A DNA stretch of 64,000 nucleotides, taken from assembly GCF_003096195.1 (NCBI RefSeq), contig NZ_CP023004.1, positions 2,398,501 to 2,462,500 on the forward strand, written 5' to 3'. The DNA comes from Ereboglobus luteus. GTDB taxonomy: Bacteria; Verrucomicrobiota; Verrucomicrobiia; Opitutales; Opitutaceae. This document shows positions 53,271-61,721 of the stretch, in pieces; the first letter of the stretch is position 1; the number at the start of each line of letters is the position of its first letter. The translations under genes and the position numbers were made by a program. The notes beneath the pieces are model-generated. The model worked only from the letters and a program-made list of their open reading frames with translations, was not told the DNA's origin and did no database searches.

Positions 53271-53332
53271 GGGAGCGCGGGCGTCCCGCCCGCACAACCC
53301 TCCAAACCTGCGGGCAAGATGCCCGCGCTCCC
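53271..53332. repeat. Palindromic element, family C (GGGAGCGCGGGC)
   Basis: Left arm 53271-53294 (GGGAGCGCGGGCGTCCCG then CCCGCA) and right arm 53309-53332 are complementary at 21 of 24 positions. It lies four bases after the oxidoreductase stop codon. The arms could form a strong RNA hairpin, so a termination or mRNA-stabilising role is possible. Confidence 0.75.
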
Positions 53333-53416
53333 GGGATGCAGCCGCATCCCAATGTCCCTTCATTTCGGAAAAACCAACAATAACCACTGCCACCAACCGC
53401 CAGCCAACGCGCCACC

Positions 53417-54340
53417 ATGAACCTGAACCGTCGCACCTTCCTAAAATCCGCCGCCGTCCTCTCCGCCGCCTCGCTCCCATTGGGCGGCGGAGGGATTTTT
53501 GCGCAAGCCGCGCCCGCCTCGACGTCCTCGCGTCCCGCGGGTAATTTCAAAAAATCCATCATGTGGGGCACCGTCAAAATGGAGGGCTCCGTGCTGGAAA
53601 AATGCACCGCGATCAAGGCCGCCGGATACGAGGGCATCGAGCCAAACAGCCACATGGACCGCCGGGAGGTGATCGCCGCCGCCAAATCGACCGGGCTGGC
53701 GATCAGCAGTGTTTGTTGCAACACGCACTGGAAAAAACCGCTCTCGCATCCCGACAGCGCAGTGCGCCGCGAGGGAATCGATGGCATGATCGTCGCGCTC
53801 GAGGACGCCGCCGCCTACGGCACCGACGCCGTGCTGCTGGTTCCCGGAGTCGTGAACGCCGAGGTTTCCTACGACGACTGCTGGACGCGCTCCGTCGAGG
53901 GCATCAAGCGGCTGCTCCCCGTCGCCGAAAAACTGAAAGTCCAAATCTGCATCGAAAACGTCTGGAATAAATTTCTCCTCAGCCCGCTGGAGGCGCGTCG
54001 TTATGTTGACCAGTTCAACAGCCCCCTCGTGAAATTCTATTTCGATGTCGGCAACATCCTCGACTACGGATGGCCGGAGCAATGGATCCGAATCCTTGGC
54101 GACCGCATCGCCCGCGTTCACTTCAAGGAGTTCAGCAAAAAAATCGCCGCCGAGCAGGGCGCCCGGAAAGGCTTCAAGGTGCCCTTCGGCGAGGGCGACA
54201 TTAACTGGCCCGAAGTGATGACCGCCCTGCGCGGTTCGTATAAGAACAGATGGATCGCCACCGAGCAGGGAAGCAACAAAACGCCCGCGGAATTAACCGA
54301 CCTGCACGCGCGCTTCGAAAAAATACTCAGGCTTCCATAG
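53417..54340 (+). CDS. Sugar phosphate isomerase/epimerase-type TIM barrel, Tat-exported
   Basis: 307 residues. The twin-arginine signal NRRTFLKSAAVLSAA is followed by a xylose-isomerase-like TIM barrel (AP_endonuc_2 group): GYEGIEPNSHMD, VLLVPGVVNAEVSYDD, ICIENVWNKF, FYFDVGNILDYG, RVHFKEFSKK, GEGDINWPEV. The Glu/Asp/His metal-site residues are spread across these motifs as in hydroxypyruvate isomerase and 3-keto-sugar epimerases. It lies 149 bp after the Gfo/Idh oxidoreductase, so both may act on one exported sugar pathway. Confidence 0.87.
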   Translation: MNLNRRTFLKSAAVLSAASLPLGGGGIFAQAAPASTSSRPAGNFKKSIMWGTVKMEGSVLEKCTAIKAAGYEGIEPNSHMDRREVIAAAKSTGLAISSVCCNTHWKKPLSHPDSAVRREGIDGMIVALEDAAAYGTDAVLLVPGVVNAEVSYDDCWTRSVEGIKRLLPVAEKLKVQICIENVWNKFLLSPLEARRYVDQFNSPLVKFYFDVGNILDYGWPEQWIRILGDRIARVHFKEFSKKIAAEQGARKGFKVPFGEGDINWPEVMTALRGSYKNRWIATEQGSNKTPAELTDLHARFEKILRLP

Positions 54341-54349
54341 AGCTTGTTA

Positions 54350-54436
54350 AACTGCGAATAGACGCGAATAAACGCGAAGTAAATCCAGTCGGCCGAAGTA
54401 TTCGCGTTTATTCGCGTCCATTCGCGGTTAAAAAAA
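54350..54436. repeat. Dispersed palindromic element, family A (copy 6, best conserved)
   Basis: 29 bp arms at 54350-54378 and 54401-54429 match as inverted complements except at two positions. The words are GACGCGAATAAACGCGAA on the left and TTCGCGTTTATTCGCGTCC on the right, ending CGCGGTTAAAAAAAT. It starts 10 bp after the isomerase stop codon. Confidence 0.9.
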
Positions 54437-54478
54437 TAAAAACATTGTTTGAGTAATATATTATAAAAAACAGTAATC

Positions 54479-55372
54479 ATGAAAAACAATACAATCGCAC
54501 TGCTCGCCCTCGCTGCGTCATGCCTTTTCGCCGTCAATAATCTTCCCGCCGCAGCATCCTCCGCGGAATGCGACAGCGGCGTCAGGCTGCGCGTGTCGAG
54601 CTACAATATACGATACGACTCCGCAAAGGACGGGGAGTCGGGCAACAGCTGGGATGCGCGCAAGGCCGCCGTCGCCGACCTGATTAAGCAAAGCCAAATC
54701 GACGTCGTCGGCACGCAGGAGGGCGACGAAAGGCAGATGGCCGACTTGAAAAAACTGCTGCCCGAATACGATTACGTGGCCCATCCTTACGGGGGAAAAC
54801 AGGGCAATATACACACGGCCGCCATTGTGTATAGAAGTGATAAATACAAGGTGCTGGACAAGGGCGTGTTTTGGTTTAGCGAGACGCCCAATGAAAAAAG
54901 CATCGGCTGGGACGCCACCGACACGCGCATCTGCACCTGGGCCAAAATGAAGGACAACGCCTCCGGGCGGGAATTCTATTTCTTCACCGCCCACTTCTAC
55001 TGGCGCTACGTCACAGCGAGGCAGAACTCGGGCCCGTTGATGGTTCGCATGGTCAGGGAAATCACCAAGGGCAGCCTCCCCGTGATCTGCACGGGCGACT
55101 TCAACTCGCCCGACACGACGCCTCAATACAAGGCGATCACGGAATATTTGAAAGACGCCTATCATGCGACGGCCACCCCGCCGCTCGGCCCGAAGGACAC
55201 CAACATGGGCGCCGGAAATTTCCGCGGCGAACCCAGGGGGCGGATAGACTTTGTATTCATCAACGACCGGACAAAAGTTCTGAATTACACAGTGCTTACC
55301 AGCACCTACGACAAAGGCCGCCACCCCTCCGACCACCTGCCGATCGTGTGCGACGTGCTGTTGACAAAATAG
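54479..55372 (+). CDS. Endonuclease/exonuclease/phosphatase family protein, secreted
   Basis: 297 residues with a signal peptide (1 to about 28). The EEP-fold motifs are complete: SYNIRYD, the metal Glu in VVGTQEGDE, FFTAHF, CTGDFNSPD, RGRIDFVFIND and HPSDHLPIVCDV. Members cleave phosphodiesters in DNA, inositol phosphates or sphingomyelin, or act as secreted phosphatases. Among the glycerophosphodiesterases and metallophosphoesterases nearby it adds to the phosphoester-hydrolysis theme. Substrate not readable from sequence. Confidence 0.9.
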   Translation: MKNNTIALLALAASCLFAVNNLPAAASSAECDSGVRLRVSSYNIRYDSAKDGESGNSWDARKAAVADLIKQSQIDVVGTQEGDERQMADLKKLLPEYDYVAHPYGGKQGNIHTAAIVYRSDKYKVLDKGVFWFSETPNEKSIGWDATDTRICTWAKMKDNASGREFYFFTAHFYWRYVTARQNSGPLMVRMVREITKGSLPVICTGDFNSPDTTPQYKAITEYLKDAYHATATPPLGPKDTNMGAGNFRGEPRGRIDFVFINDRTKVLNYTVLTSTYDKGRHPSDHLPIVCDVLLTK

Positions 55373-55384
55373 CGTGACCGATTC

Positions 55385-55500
55385 CCGTCATTTTGAAGTA
55401 GGGCACAGGACGTAGAATGCAGGACAGGGCACAGGGCTCATGGCACAGGACGTAGGGCTCAGGACTCAGAACGCCAGGCAGAGGACGCAGGGCGAACGAA
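55385..55500. repeat. Low-complexity direct repeats (GGCACAGGACGTAG)
   Basis: The exact 14-mer occurs at 55402-55415 and 55442-55455, with a 40 bp period, and related words (CAGGACAGGGCACAGGG, CAGGACTCAG) fill the interval. No reading frame is convincing. Confidence 0.55.
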
Positions 55501-55525
55501 TCCTCATAAGCGTTGCCTTGTTTCA

Positions 55526-55620
55526 AGGCGCCAAAGGCGCCTCACTCGTTAGCCCAGGGTCGAGCCTGCGAGACCCTGGGATTTTGAAATAGGGAGCACG
55601 CGCCCTGAAGGGGCGCCACA
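55526..55620. repeat. Cluster of three GC-rich hairpins
   Basis: Stems: AGGCGC/GCGCCT (55526-55542), CCCAGGGTC/GACCCTGGG with a 10-base loop (55553-55580, followed by ATTTTG, so terminator-like), and GCGCCC/GGGCGC (55600-55616). Together they look like remnants of a palindromic repeat family. Confidence 0.55.
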
Positions 55621-56154
55621 TGCATCTCCATCCCTCATGCAACATTCATCGCGATTTTTTAATGCTGAATACAAGATGGACGGCAAGGTGGGTAAAGGGA
55701 TTGGGGCATGATGACGCGATGTTGTGGCACCCTGGCAGGGCGCATTGTTTCCCATCGGCAATCCGGGGGTGCACGCCACGCGTTCACCCCGGGCTTACGA
55801 ATGGCACGCCTTTGGCGTGCGGCAAATGACAGACAAGTTAGCACCTATGGGGTTCGCCCTACCCAAAGGCATCAGCTCGCAATGAAATACCCAACGATCT
55901 CCAAAATCCGCCCCGTGAAAACGCTCAAAAGCTAGTCGATTATGTGCGCAAACGCTCATTTTGTTTGGAAAATGATACTTTGTGCGAGGTTGCTTGGCCT
56001 AAAAGTGCTTGAAACGTCATTTTCGCGCAAAAAGACTGAATAGGTTCTCAGTAGTCGTCGCGTATCACTTTTCGGTGCTGTCGCGGCGCTCAATATCCCC
56101 GGTCAGAATCCCATTAAAAAGAATCCCAACAATCGAAGTTTTCGAAAGGTTATC
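55621..56154. other. Non-coding spacer with repeat remnants before the FAD oxidoreductase
   Basis: The stretch contains a GCACGCC/GGCGTGC hairpin at 55804-55820 and an inverted family-B terminus GGGGTTCGCCCTACCC at 55849-55864. Short in-frame openings exist but none has a plausible protein. The last 200 bases are AT-richer and probably hold the promoter for the gene at 56155. Confidence 0.5.
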
Positions 56155-58140
56155 ATGAAACCCGCATCCAAACCCACGCGCAAAGCTCCCCTCCTTCCCA
56201 CCTCCCGACGCAGCTTTTTTAAGGAAGCCGCCGCCGCCGCCGGCGTCCTCATGCTGCCGGGCTCCACCGTCCTGCACGGCCAAAACCTCTCCTCCTATGA
56301 AACGGGCGGATTCATATCCAAGGACGGAAAACTCGACACGCACGAGCACCAAGTCGACCTCTGTGTTGTCGGCGCCGGCCTCGCCGGCATGTGCGCCGCC
56401 ATCGCCGCCGCCCGCCGCGGCGCGAAAGTCGCCCTCATGCACGACCGCCCCGTCCTCGGCGGCAACGCCTCCTCCGAAATCCGCCAGTGGATTGTCGGTG
56501 CCGGAACCCGCGTCCGCGACCTGCAGGAAACCGGCATCATGGAGGAAATCCTCGTCGAAAACATGTATCGCAATCCGAAGCGCAACTTCGCCATATGGGA
56601 CAGCATCCTCTACGAAAAAGTCCGCTTCGAGCCCAACATCGACCTCATGCTCAACTGCTCCTGCTGCCAGGCGGAAATGGACGGCAAGACCATCAAAAGC
56701 ATCACCGGCTACCAAACCACCACGCAACGCTGGCACAAAGTCAGCGCGCCGATCTTCATCGACTGCTCGGGCGACAGCATCCTCGCCCCGCTCACCGGCG
56801 CCGATTACCGCTTCGGACGCGAAGCCGCCGAGGAATTCGGCGAGGAGTTCGCCGTGGCCAAGGCCGACAAAAAAACAATGGGCATGAGCATCTTGTTTCA
56901 AGTGCGCGAAACCGAGCACCCCGTCAGCTTCACACCCCCCAAATGGGCTCACGTTTTCAAGACCGACGCGGAAATGAAAAACAAGCCCCACAACATCTAC
57001 GCCATCAACACCAACCTCTACTGGGTCGAGCTCGGCGGCGAGCAAGACGGCATCGGCGACACCGAGGAAATCCGCGACGAACTTCTCAAAATCGCCTTCG
57101 GCGTCTGGGACCACATCAAAAATTGGTGCCCGCAGAAAAACGCCGCGAACTGGGAGCTCGAATGGATGGGCTTCCTTCCCGGCAAACGCGAAAGCCGCCG
57201 CTACATCGGCGACTACATGCTCAAGCAGCAGGACGTTGAAAACCACCCCGTCTTCCCCGACACCATCGCCTACGGCGGATGGCAGATCGACGACCACCTC
57301 CCGGGCGGCTTCGCGATGGACTCCGTTGACGGCGAAAAACACCTCCGCAAACGCCGTCTCTCCGAGCCCTACACGATCCCCTACCGCTCGATCTACTCGA
57401 AGAACATCAAGAACCTCATGTTTGCCGGGCGCAACATCAGCGCCACGCACGTCGGCATCGCGACCACCCGCGTCATGGGCACCTGCGGCATCCTCGGGCA
57501 GGCCGCCGGCACCGCCGCCTGGATTGCCGTGCAAAACAAACTCACCCCGCGCGAGGTCGGAAAAACCAAAATCCGCGAAATCCAAGCCGCGCTCATGGAG
57601 GACGACTGCTTCCTCCCCGGCTTCAAGCGCGAAATCTCCCCGCTCTCCAAGCAAGCCGAGCTGAGCTGCGACTACGGCGACTGCTCGCAACTGCACAACG
57701 GCATCGACCGCCGCATCTGGGGCCGCGACAACGGTTACTACGGCAAAACCAAAAAAGCGATCACCTACACCTTCAAGAAACCGACCAAAATCTCGCAAGT
57801 GCGCCTCGTCTTCGACAGCGACCTGAATCGCGAACACACGGGCGGCAATCCCGACGGCGTCCTGACCTCGTGGGTGATGTTCCACCCGCTCTCGCACAAC
57901 AAGACGAGCTTCGGCTTCCCCGGCTGCATGATAAAATCCTACCGCATCGAGGCGCGTGTCGGCGGCGAGTGGAAAACCGTTTTCGAGACCGACGAAAACT
58001 ACCACCGCTTCATCCGCCTCGATGTCAACGTCACCGCCGACGCCGTGCGCTTCATTCCGTTCGCCACGCACATGAGCGCGAAAAAAATCAACGACTACGG
58101 CAGCTCCACCGCCCACCTGTTTGCGTTTGAGGTGAGGTGA
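56155..58140 (+). CDS. FAD-dependent oxidoreductase, Tat-exported, with C-terminal sandwich domain
   Basis: 661 residues. The twin-arginine-like signal SRRSFFKEAAAAAGVLMLPG precedes the FAD-binding motif VVGAGLAGMCAA (glycines 73, 75, 78) and the family motif LGGNASSEIRQWIVGAG. The middle matches FAD_oxidored-type proteins (PEALRGRNISATHVGIATTR-like stretch LMFAGRNISATHVG, RVMGTCGILGQAAGTAA). About 520-661 form a beta-sandwich (KAITYTFKKPTKISQVRLVF, GSSTAHLFAFEVR) resembling a discoidin-like binding module. It probably oxidises a sugar or polyol in the periplasm. A second, shorter member lies at 59397. Confidence 0.87.
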   Translation: MKPASKPTRKAPLLPTSRRSFFKEAAAAAGVLMLPGSTVLHGQNLSSYETGGFISKDGKLDTHEHQVDLCVVGAGLAGMCAAIAAARRGAKVALMHDRPVLGGNASSEIRQWIVGAGTRVRDLQETGIMEEILVENMYRNPKRNFAIWDSILYEKVRFEPNIDLMLNCSCCQAEMDGKTIKSITGYQTTTQRWHKVSAPIFIDCSGDSILAPLTGADYRFGREAAEEFGEEFAVAKADKKTMGMSILFQVRETEHPVSFTPPKWAHVFKTDAEMKNKPHNIYAINTNLYWVELGGEQDGIGDTEEIRDELLKIAFGVWDHIKNWCPQKNAANWELEWMGFLPGKRESRRYIGDYMLKQQDVENHPVFPDTIAYGGWQIDDHLPGGFAMDSVDGEKHLRKRRLSEPYTIPYRSIYSKNIKNLMFAGRNISATHVGIATTRVMGTCGILGQAAGTAAWIAVQNKLTPREVGKTKIREIQAALMEDDCFLPGFKREISPLSKQAELSCDYGDCSQLHNGIDRRIWGRDNGYYGKTKKAITYTFKKPTKISQVRLVFDSDLNREHTGGNPDGVLTSWVMFHPLSHNKTSFGFPGCMIKSYRIEARVGGEWKTVFETDENYHRFIRLDVNVTADAVRFIPFATHMSAKKINDYGSSTAHLFAFEVR

Positions 58141-58162
58141 TCCGCAATGTCGGACTTTCATG

Positions 58163-58285
58163 GGGTAGGGCGAAGCCTCCGGCTGAGCCGAGCCCACCCG
58201 CATCCATGTATTGGTCTTAACTTGCATCGACTTAATTCGATTTAAGTCGATGCTTCACGGCTCAGCCGGAGGCTTCGCCCTACCC
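58163..58285. repeat. Nested inverted repeat, MITE-like (family B)
   Basis: Perfect 28 bp terminal inverted repeats at 58163-58190 (GGGTAGGGCGAAGCCTCCGG then CTGAGCCG) and 58258-58285 enclose a second perfect 12 bp palindrome GCATCGACTTAA/TTAAGTCGATGC (58224-58235 and 58242-58253). It encodes no protein and is 123 bp long. Confidence 0.85.
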
Positions 58286-58305
58286 AAAGTCCCGAAAACC
58301 CAGCC

Positions 58306-59180
58306 ATGAACACCCGCCCAAACTCCGACCATCCCACCCGCCGTGACTTCATCACCAGCGCCGCCGCGCTTACCGGCCTGTTCCTGCTTCCCCCGCGCTC
58401 CGCGCCACGCGCACCCCGCCCAAGCCCGTCTTCGTTGCAGGCAAAAACGGCGGCATCTTCAGCGGTCCCAACACGCCGCAAAACCCGCGATTCATCGCGC
58501 ATCGCGGCAGCCATTCGCTCGCGCCGGAAAACTCGCTGCCCGCGCTGGAGGGAGCCGCCAAGCGAGGCTTCTGGGCCGTCGAAAGCGACGTGCGCCGCAC
58601 CAAGGACGGCATCCTCGTCTGCCACCACGACGCCACGCTCAAAAAAATGTTCGGCGTCAACGAGCGCGTTGCAAACCTGACATGGGGCGAAATCAAAAAA
58701 CTCACCTACACCCGCGGAAATGGACGCGAGAATTATCCCGCCGCGCGCCTCCGCATGCCGCTCTTCGCCGAGTATATTGAAATCTGCCGCGACCACGGAA
58801 GCGTCCCTTTCATCGAGATAAAAGACGACGTGACCGACGAGGTCATCCGCATGGTGCGCGACATGAAAATGGAGGAGCGCTCGGTCATATCGAGCAGCAA
58901 GTTCCCTCACATTGAGGCGGCGCGCGCGGCGAGCAAAAAAGTGTTCCTGCATCACATATTCAGCGACGAGGAGCACATGCAAAAACTCGTCCGCCTCGGC
59001 CACGCCGGCGTCTCGCACAAGCGCACCGAACTTGACGACATCTCCGCCGCGCTGGTCGAAAAAACGCACGCCCTCGGACTCCGCGTCTGCCTCCGCGCCG
59101 GCGACACAAAGGAAACCGTCCTCAAAATGCTCGAAATGGGCCTCGACTACATCCCCACCAACGCGATCTTGAAAATGTGA
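58306..59180 (+). pseudogene. Glycerophosphodiester phosphodiesterase, Tat-exported, one -1 frameshift
   Basis: The start gives a twin-arginine signal (TRRDFITSAAALTGLFLLP). The frame breaks at the C5 run 58390-58394. Adding one C yields LPPALRATRTPPKPVFVAG followed by the GDPD motifs FIAHRGSHSLAPENSL, VESDVRRTKDGILVCHHD, FIEIKDD, then CLRAGDTKETVLKMLEMGLD near the end, 291 residues in all. The downstream frame alone lacks the catalytic HRG region, so the gene must be read across the break. It hydrolyses glycerophosphodiesters and is the third such enzyme in the window. Confidence 0.82.
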
Positions 59181-59325
59181 CCCGTAGGGCGTCGCTTGCG
59201 GCGCCTGGTTTGCATCCGTGAAAATTCGCACAATGCCAGGCCACTGCGGACTCGTGGGCGTGGTCAAAAACAAACCGAAAAAATCCTTTTGGATTACGGA
59301 CCTCAAACCTCCTTATTTTTGTATT

Positions 59326-59375
59326 TTATCTGTATTTATCCGCGTCCATCTGTGTTCATCTGCGGTTAAAAAACG
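59326..59375. repeat. Dispersed palindromic element, family A (copy 7, right arm only)
   Basis: It has TATTTATCCGCGTCCATC, then TGTTCATCTGCGGTT and AAAAAACG, without a matching left arm. It ends about 20 bp before the ATG at 59397. The same AAAAAACGAA junction is repeated at 60887 in the gene remnant. Confidence 0.7.
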
Positions 59376-59396
59376 AATAACAACACGCGCACCCAT

Positions 59397-60845
59397 ATGA
59401 AGCCGAAACCCCGCAAAACCAAACCGACAAACACTCCGCCCGCCAACGACGACACACACTCGCGCCGCGCCTTTTTATCCGGTTGCGCCAAGGGCATCGG
59501 CGGAGTCGCCGTCGCGGGACTCGCCGCGCCCTCGCTCCTCGCGACTCCCGCCGAAGCATCGCGACAAGCCGCCGCCCCCGTCGTCGGCGAATACGACGTG
59601 GTTGTTTGCGGTGGCGGTCCCGCCGGCTTCATCGCCGCCGTTGCCGCCGCGCGGGGCGGCGCGCGCACCGCCCTTGTCGAACGCTACGGCTTTCTCGGCG
59701 GCATGGCCACGGCCGGCCTCGTTTCCCCCATCAGCGTCTTCAACCTCAACGGACGTCGTGTCATCGGCGGCACGCCTTGGGAATTTATCGAAAAACTCTC
59801 CGCCATCGGCGGCGCCGGAGTGGACCTCCCCCGGGGCAATGTCACCTTCTGCCCGGAAAAATACAAACTCGTTGCCCAGCGCATGGTCATTGATGCCGGC
59901 GTCACCCTTTACCTTCACAGCTACCTGACAGACTGCCGCCAAAACGGCCGCGCCCTCTCGCACGTCGTCATCGAAAACAAAAACGGCGCCCAAACCCTCG
60001 CCGCGAAATATTTCATCGACTGCACCGGCGACGCCGACCTCGCCCTCCGCGCCGGCGTCCCCATGCAGCCCGCCCCGGAAAACCTTCAGCCCGCCTCCCT
60101 TATTTTTATGCTCGGCAACGTGGACACCGACGCCATTCCGCCAAACCGTCTCCGTCACGGACTCCCCGGATCGCAGGACACTGACTTCCGCGCCATTCTC
60201 CAAAAACTCTCCAAGACCCAAAAAATTCCCCTCTTCGGCGGCCCCTGGTATAACAGCACCCTGGCCAAGGGTGTTGTCGTTGTGAACATAACACGAACCG
60301 CCGCCAACATGGCCGACAACCGCGAGGCCACCGAAGCCGAGTGCCTGCTGCGTGAGGATGTGCACACCTTCGTTGACCTGCTCCGCAAACACGCCCCGGC
60401 CTTCCGTGACGCCACGCTTCTCACCACCGCCACGCAAACAGGCATCCGCGAAACCCGCCGCATCCTCGGCGCGCACACGCTCACCGGCGACGAATACCTC
60501 GCCGCAACCAAGTTCCCCGACACCATCGCCCGCGGCTGCCACCCCGTTGATATTCACTCAAGCAACAGCGCCCGTCAGCGCGCCGAATACCTCAAGCAAC
60601 CCGGCAACGTCCCCTATCGCTGCCTGCACTCCCCCGGGTTTCCGAATCTTCTCGTCGCTGGACGCCCCTTTTCCGGAGATGAAGTCGCCTCCGCCTCCGT
60701 CCGTGTCCAAGCCTCCGCCATGTGTCTCGGCCAAGCGGCCGGTGCCGCCGCCGCCCTCTGCCTTGCCGATAATCGCGATGTCTCCCAAGTAAACATCGGC
60801 CGCCTCCGCGAAACGCTCATCCAGTCCGGCGCCATCCTGGACTAA
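59397..60845 (+). CDS. FAD-dependent oxidoreductase, Tat-exported
   Basis: 482 residues. The N-terminus has a twin-arginine signal (SRRAFLSGCAKGIGGVAVAGLA), then a Pro/Ala-rich linker and the FAD-binding CGGGPAGFIAAVAAARGG (glycines 72, 74, 77). FIDCTGDADLALRAGVPMQP and LVAGRPFSGDEVASASVRVQ are typical of FAD_oxidored-type proteins, as is the closing QAAGAAAALCL. It is related to but clearly distinct from the enzyme at 56155, and lacks the C-terminal sandwich domain. Its 5' end is duplicated in decayed form at 60883. Confidence 0.88.
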   Translation: MKPKPRKTKPTNTPPANDDTHSRRAFLSGCAKGIGGVAVAGLAAPSLLATPAEASRQAAAPVVGEYDVVVCGGGPAGFIAAVAAARGGARTALVERYGFLGGMATAGLVSPISVFNLNGRRVIGGTPWEFIEKLSAIGGAGVDLPRGNVTFCPEKYKLVAQRMVIDAGVTLYLHSYLTDCRQNGRALSHVVIENKNGAQTLAAKYFIDCTGDADLALRAGVPMQPAPENLQPASLIFMLGNVDTDAIPPNRLRHGLPGSQDTDFRAILQKLSKTQKIPLFGGPWYNSTLAKGVVVVNITRTAANMADNREATEAECLLREDVHTFVDLLRKHAPAFRDATLLTTATQTGIRETRRILGAHTLTGDEYLAATKFPDTIARGCHPVDIHSSNSARQRAEYLKQPGNVPYRCLHSPGFPNLLVAGRPFSGDEVASASVRVQASAMCLGQAAGAAAALCLADNRDVSQVNIGRLRETLIQSGAILD

Positions 60846-60882
60846 ACTTCGGACATGCTCCAAAAACTAAGCCAAACCAACC

Positions 60883-61005
60883 GCGGTTAAAAAACGAATG
60901 CCGGCACGCGCACCGATATAAGCCGAAACCCCGCAAAGCCAAACCGGCAAGCACTCGTGACGCGCCTTTTTGTTCGCTTGCTCCAAGGGCATCAGCGGAG
61001 TCGCC
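60883..61005 (+). pseudogene. Decayed duplicate of the 5' end of the FAD oxidoreductase gene
   Basis: Aligning 60883-61005 with 59363-59513 shows the repeat end GCGGTTAAAAAACGAA, ACGCGCACC, AGCCGAAACCCCGCAAA and GCGCCTTTTT, then CCAAGGGCATC and CGGAGTCGCC, in the same order. The start codon is lost (ATATGAAG became ATATAAG) and about 25 bases are deleted within the leader. It no longer encodes a protein. It is the only non-coding relic of a gene visible here. Confidence 0.8.
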
Positions 61006-61084
61006 ACCATCCCATCGTTTTTCGCCATAACCAGCGCAATTTGGGGCTTTGCGCGCGCGCGGTTTGGTGTTCAATTCGCGTGCT

Positions 61085-61696
61085 ATGTTTACCGGTATCG
61101 TTGAAGAAAAAGGTCGTGTCGTTTCGTTTGTTCAGGGCAGTGCCTCGTGGCGCTTAAAGCTGTCCGCAAAAACCGTCATCGAGGGCGTCGCGCACGGCGA
61201 CAGCATTGCGGTCAACGGCTGCTGCCTCACGGTCACCGATTTCGACGCTGCGGCGGGAACGGTGGAGTTCGACGTGCTCGAGGAGACGCGCCGCCTCACG
61301 AGTTTTTCGGCGCTCAACGCGGGTTCCGCGGTGAACCTTGAGCGCAGCCTGCGTTTTGACGGAAAGGTCGGCGGGCATTTTGTCACCGGCCACATCGACG
61401 GGCTTGGTGTGATTGAGATTTTTGAGAAGCGCGGCAACGACTACTACATGCGCGTTCGCGCCCCGAAGGGCAATGGCCGCTACCTCGTGAGCAAGGGCAG
61501 CATCGCGATCGACGGTATTTCGCTGACGGTCGCCGAGGTTGAGGATGACTCGTTTGCGGTGTGGCTCATCCCGACGACGATCAACGTGACCAATCTTTCG
61601 GAAAAACACTCCGGCGATCCGGTGAACCTGGAGTTCGACCTGCTCGGCAAATACGTCGAGAAGCTGACCGCGTTTCACTCTGGACGCGCCGGTTGA
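61085..61696 (+). CDS. ribE: Riboflavin synthase alpha chain
   Basis: 203 residues from the ATG at 61085, giving the invariant start MFTGIVEEKGRV. An in-frame ATG 12 codons upstream is rejected. Two tandem lumazine-binding domains are visible (about 1-95 and 96-190), with VNGCCLTV, VGGHFVTGHIDG, KGSIAIDGISLTV and IPTTINVTNL. It dismutates two 6,7-dimethyl-8-ribityllumazine molecules to riboflavin. I see no FMN riboswitch in the 80 bp upstream. Followed 25 bp later by a DNA repair gene. Confidence 0.95.
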   Translation: MFTGIVEEKGRVVSFVQGSASWRLKLSAKTVIEGVAHGDSIAVNGCCLTVTDFDAAAGTVEFDVLEETRRLTSFSALNAGSAVNLERSLRFDGKVGGHFVTGHIDGLGVIEIFEKRGNDYYMRVRAPKGNGRYLVSKGSIAIDGISLTVAEVEDDSFAVWLIPTTINVTNLSEKHSGDPVNLEFDLLGKYVEKLTAFHSGRAG

Positions 61697-61721
61697 TCGG
61701 GCGCACAAACGACACCGACCC

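Noticed and set aside
44770-54436. CRISPR array from the regular GC-rich repeats
   Set aside because: The repeats are single palindromes in separate intergenic gaps kilobases apart, with no spacers and no cas genes.
55621-55935. Small protein genes in the repeat-rich gap
   Set aside because: The short open frames start inside repeats, lack conserved motifs and are interrupted by hairpins.
56065-58227. A 720-codon open frame antisense to the FAD oxidoreductase
   Set aside because: Same reason: a long antisense opening produced by GC-rich codon use, with no domain and overlapping a well-supported gene.
61006-61084. FMN riboswitch upstream of riboflavin synthase
   Set aside because: The spacer is only about 80 bp and I could not find the conserved RFN core; part of it is gene remnant.
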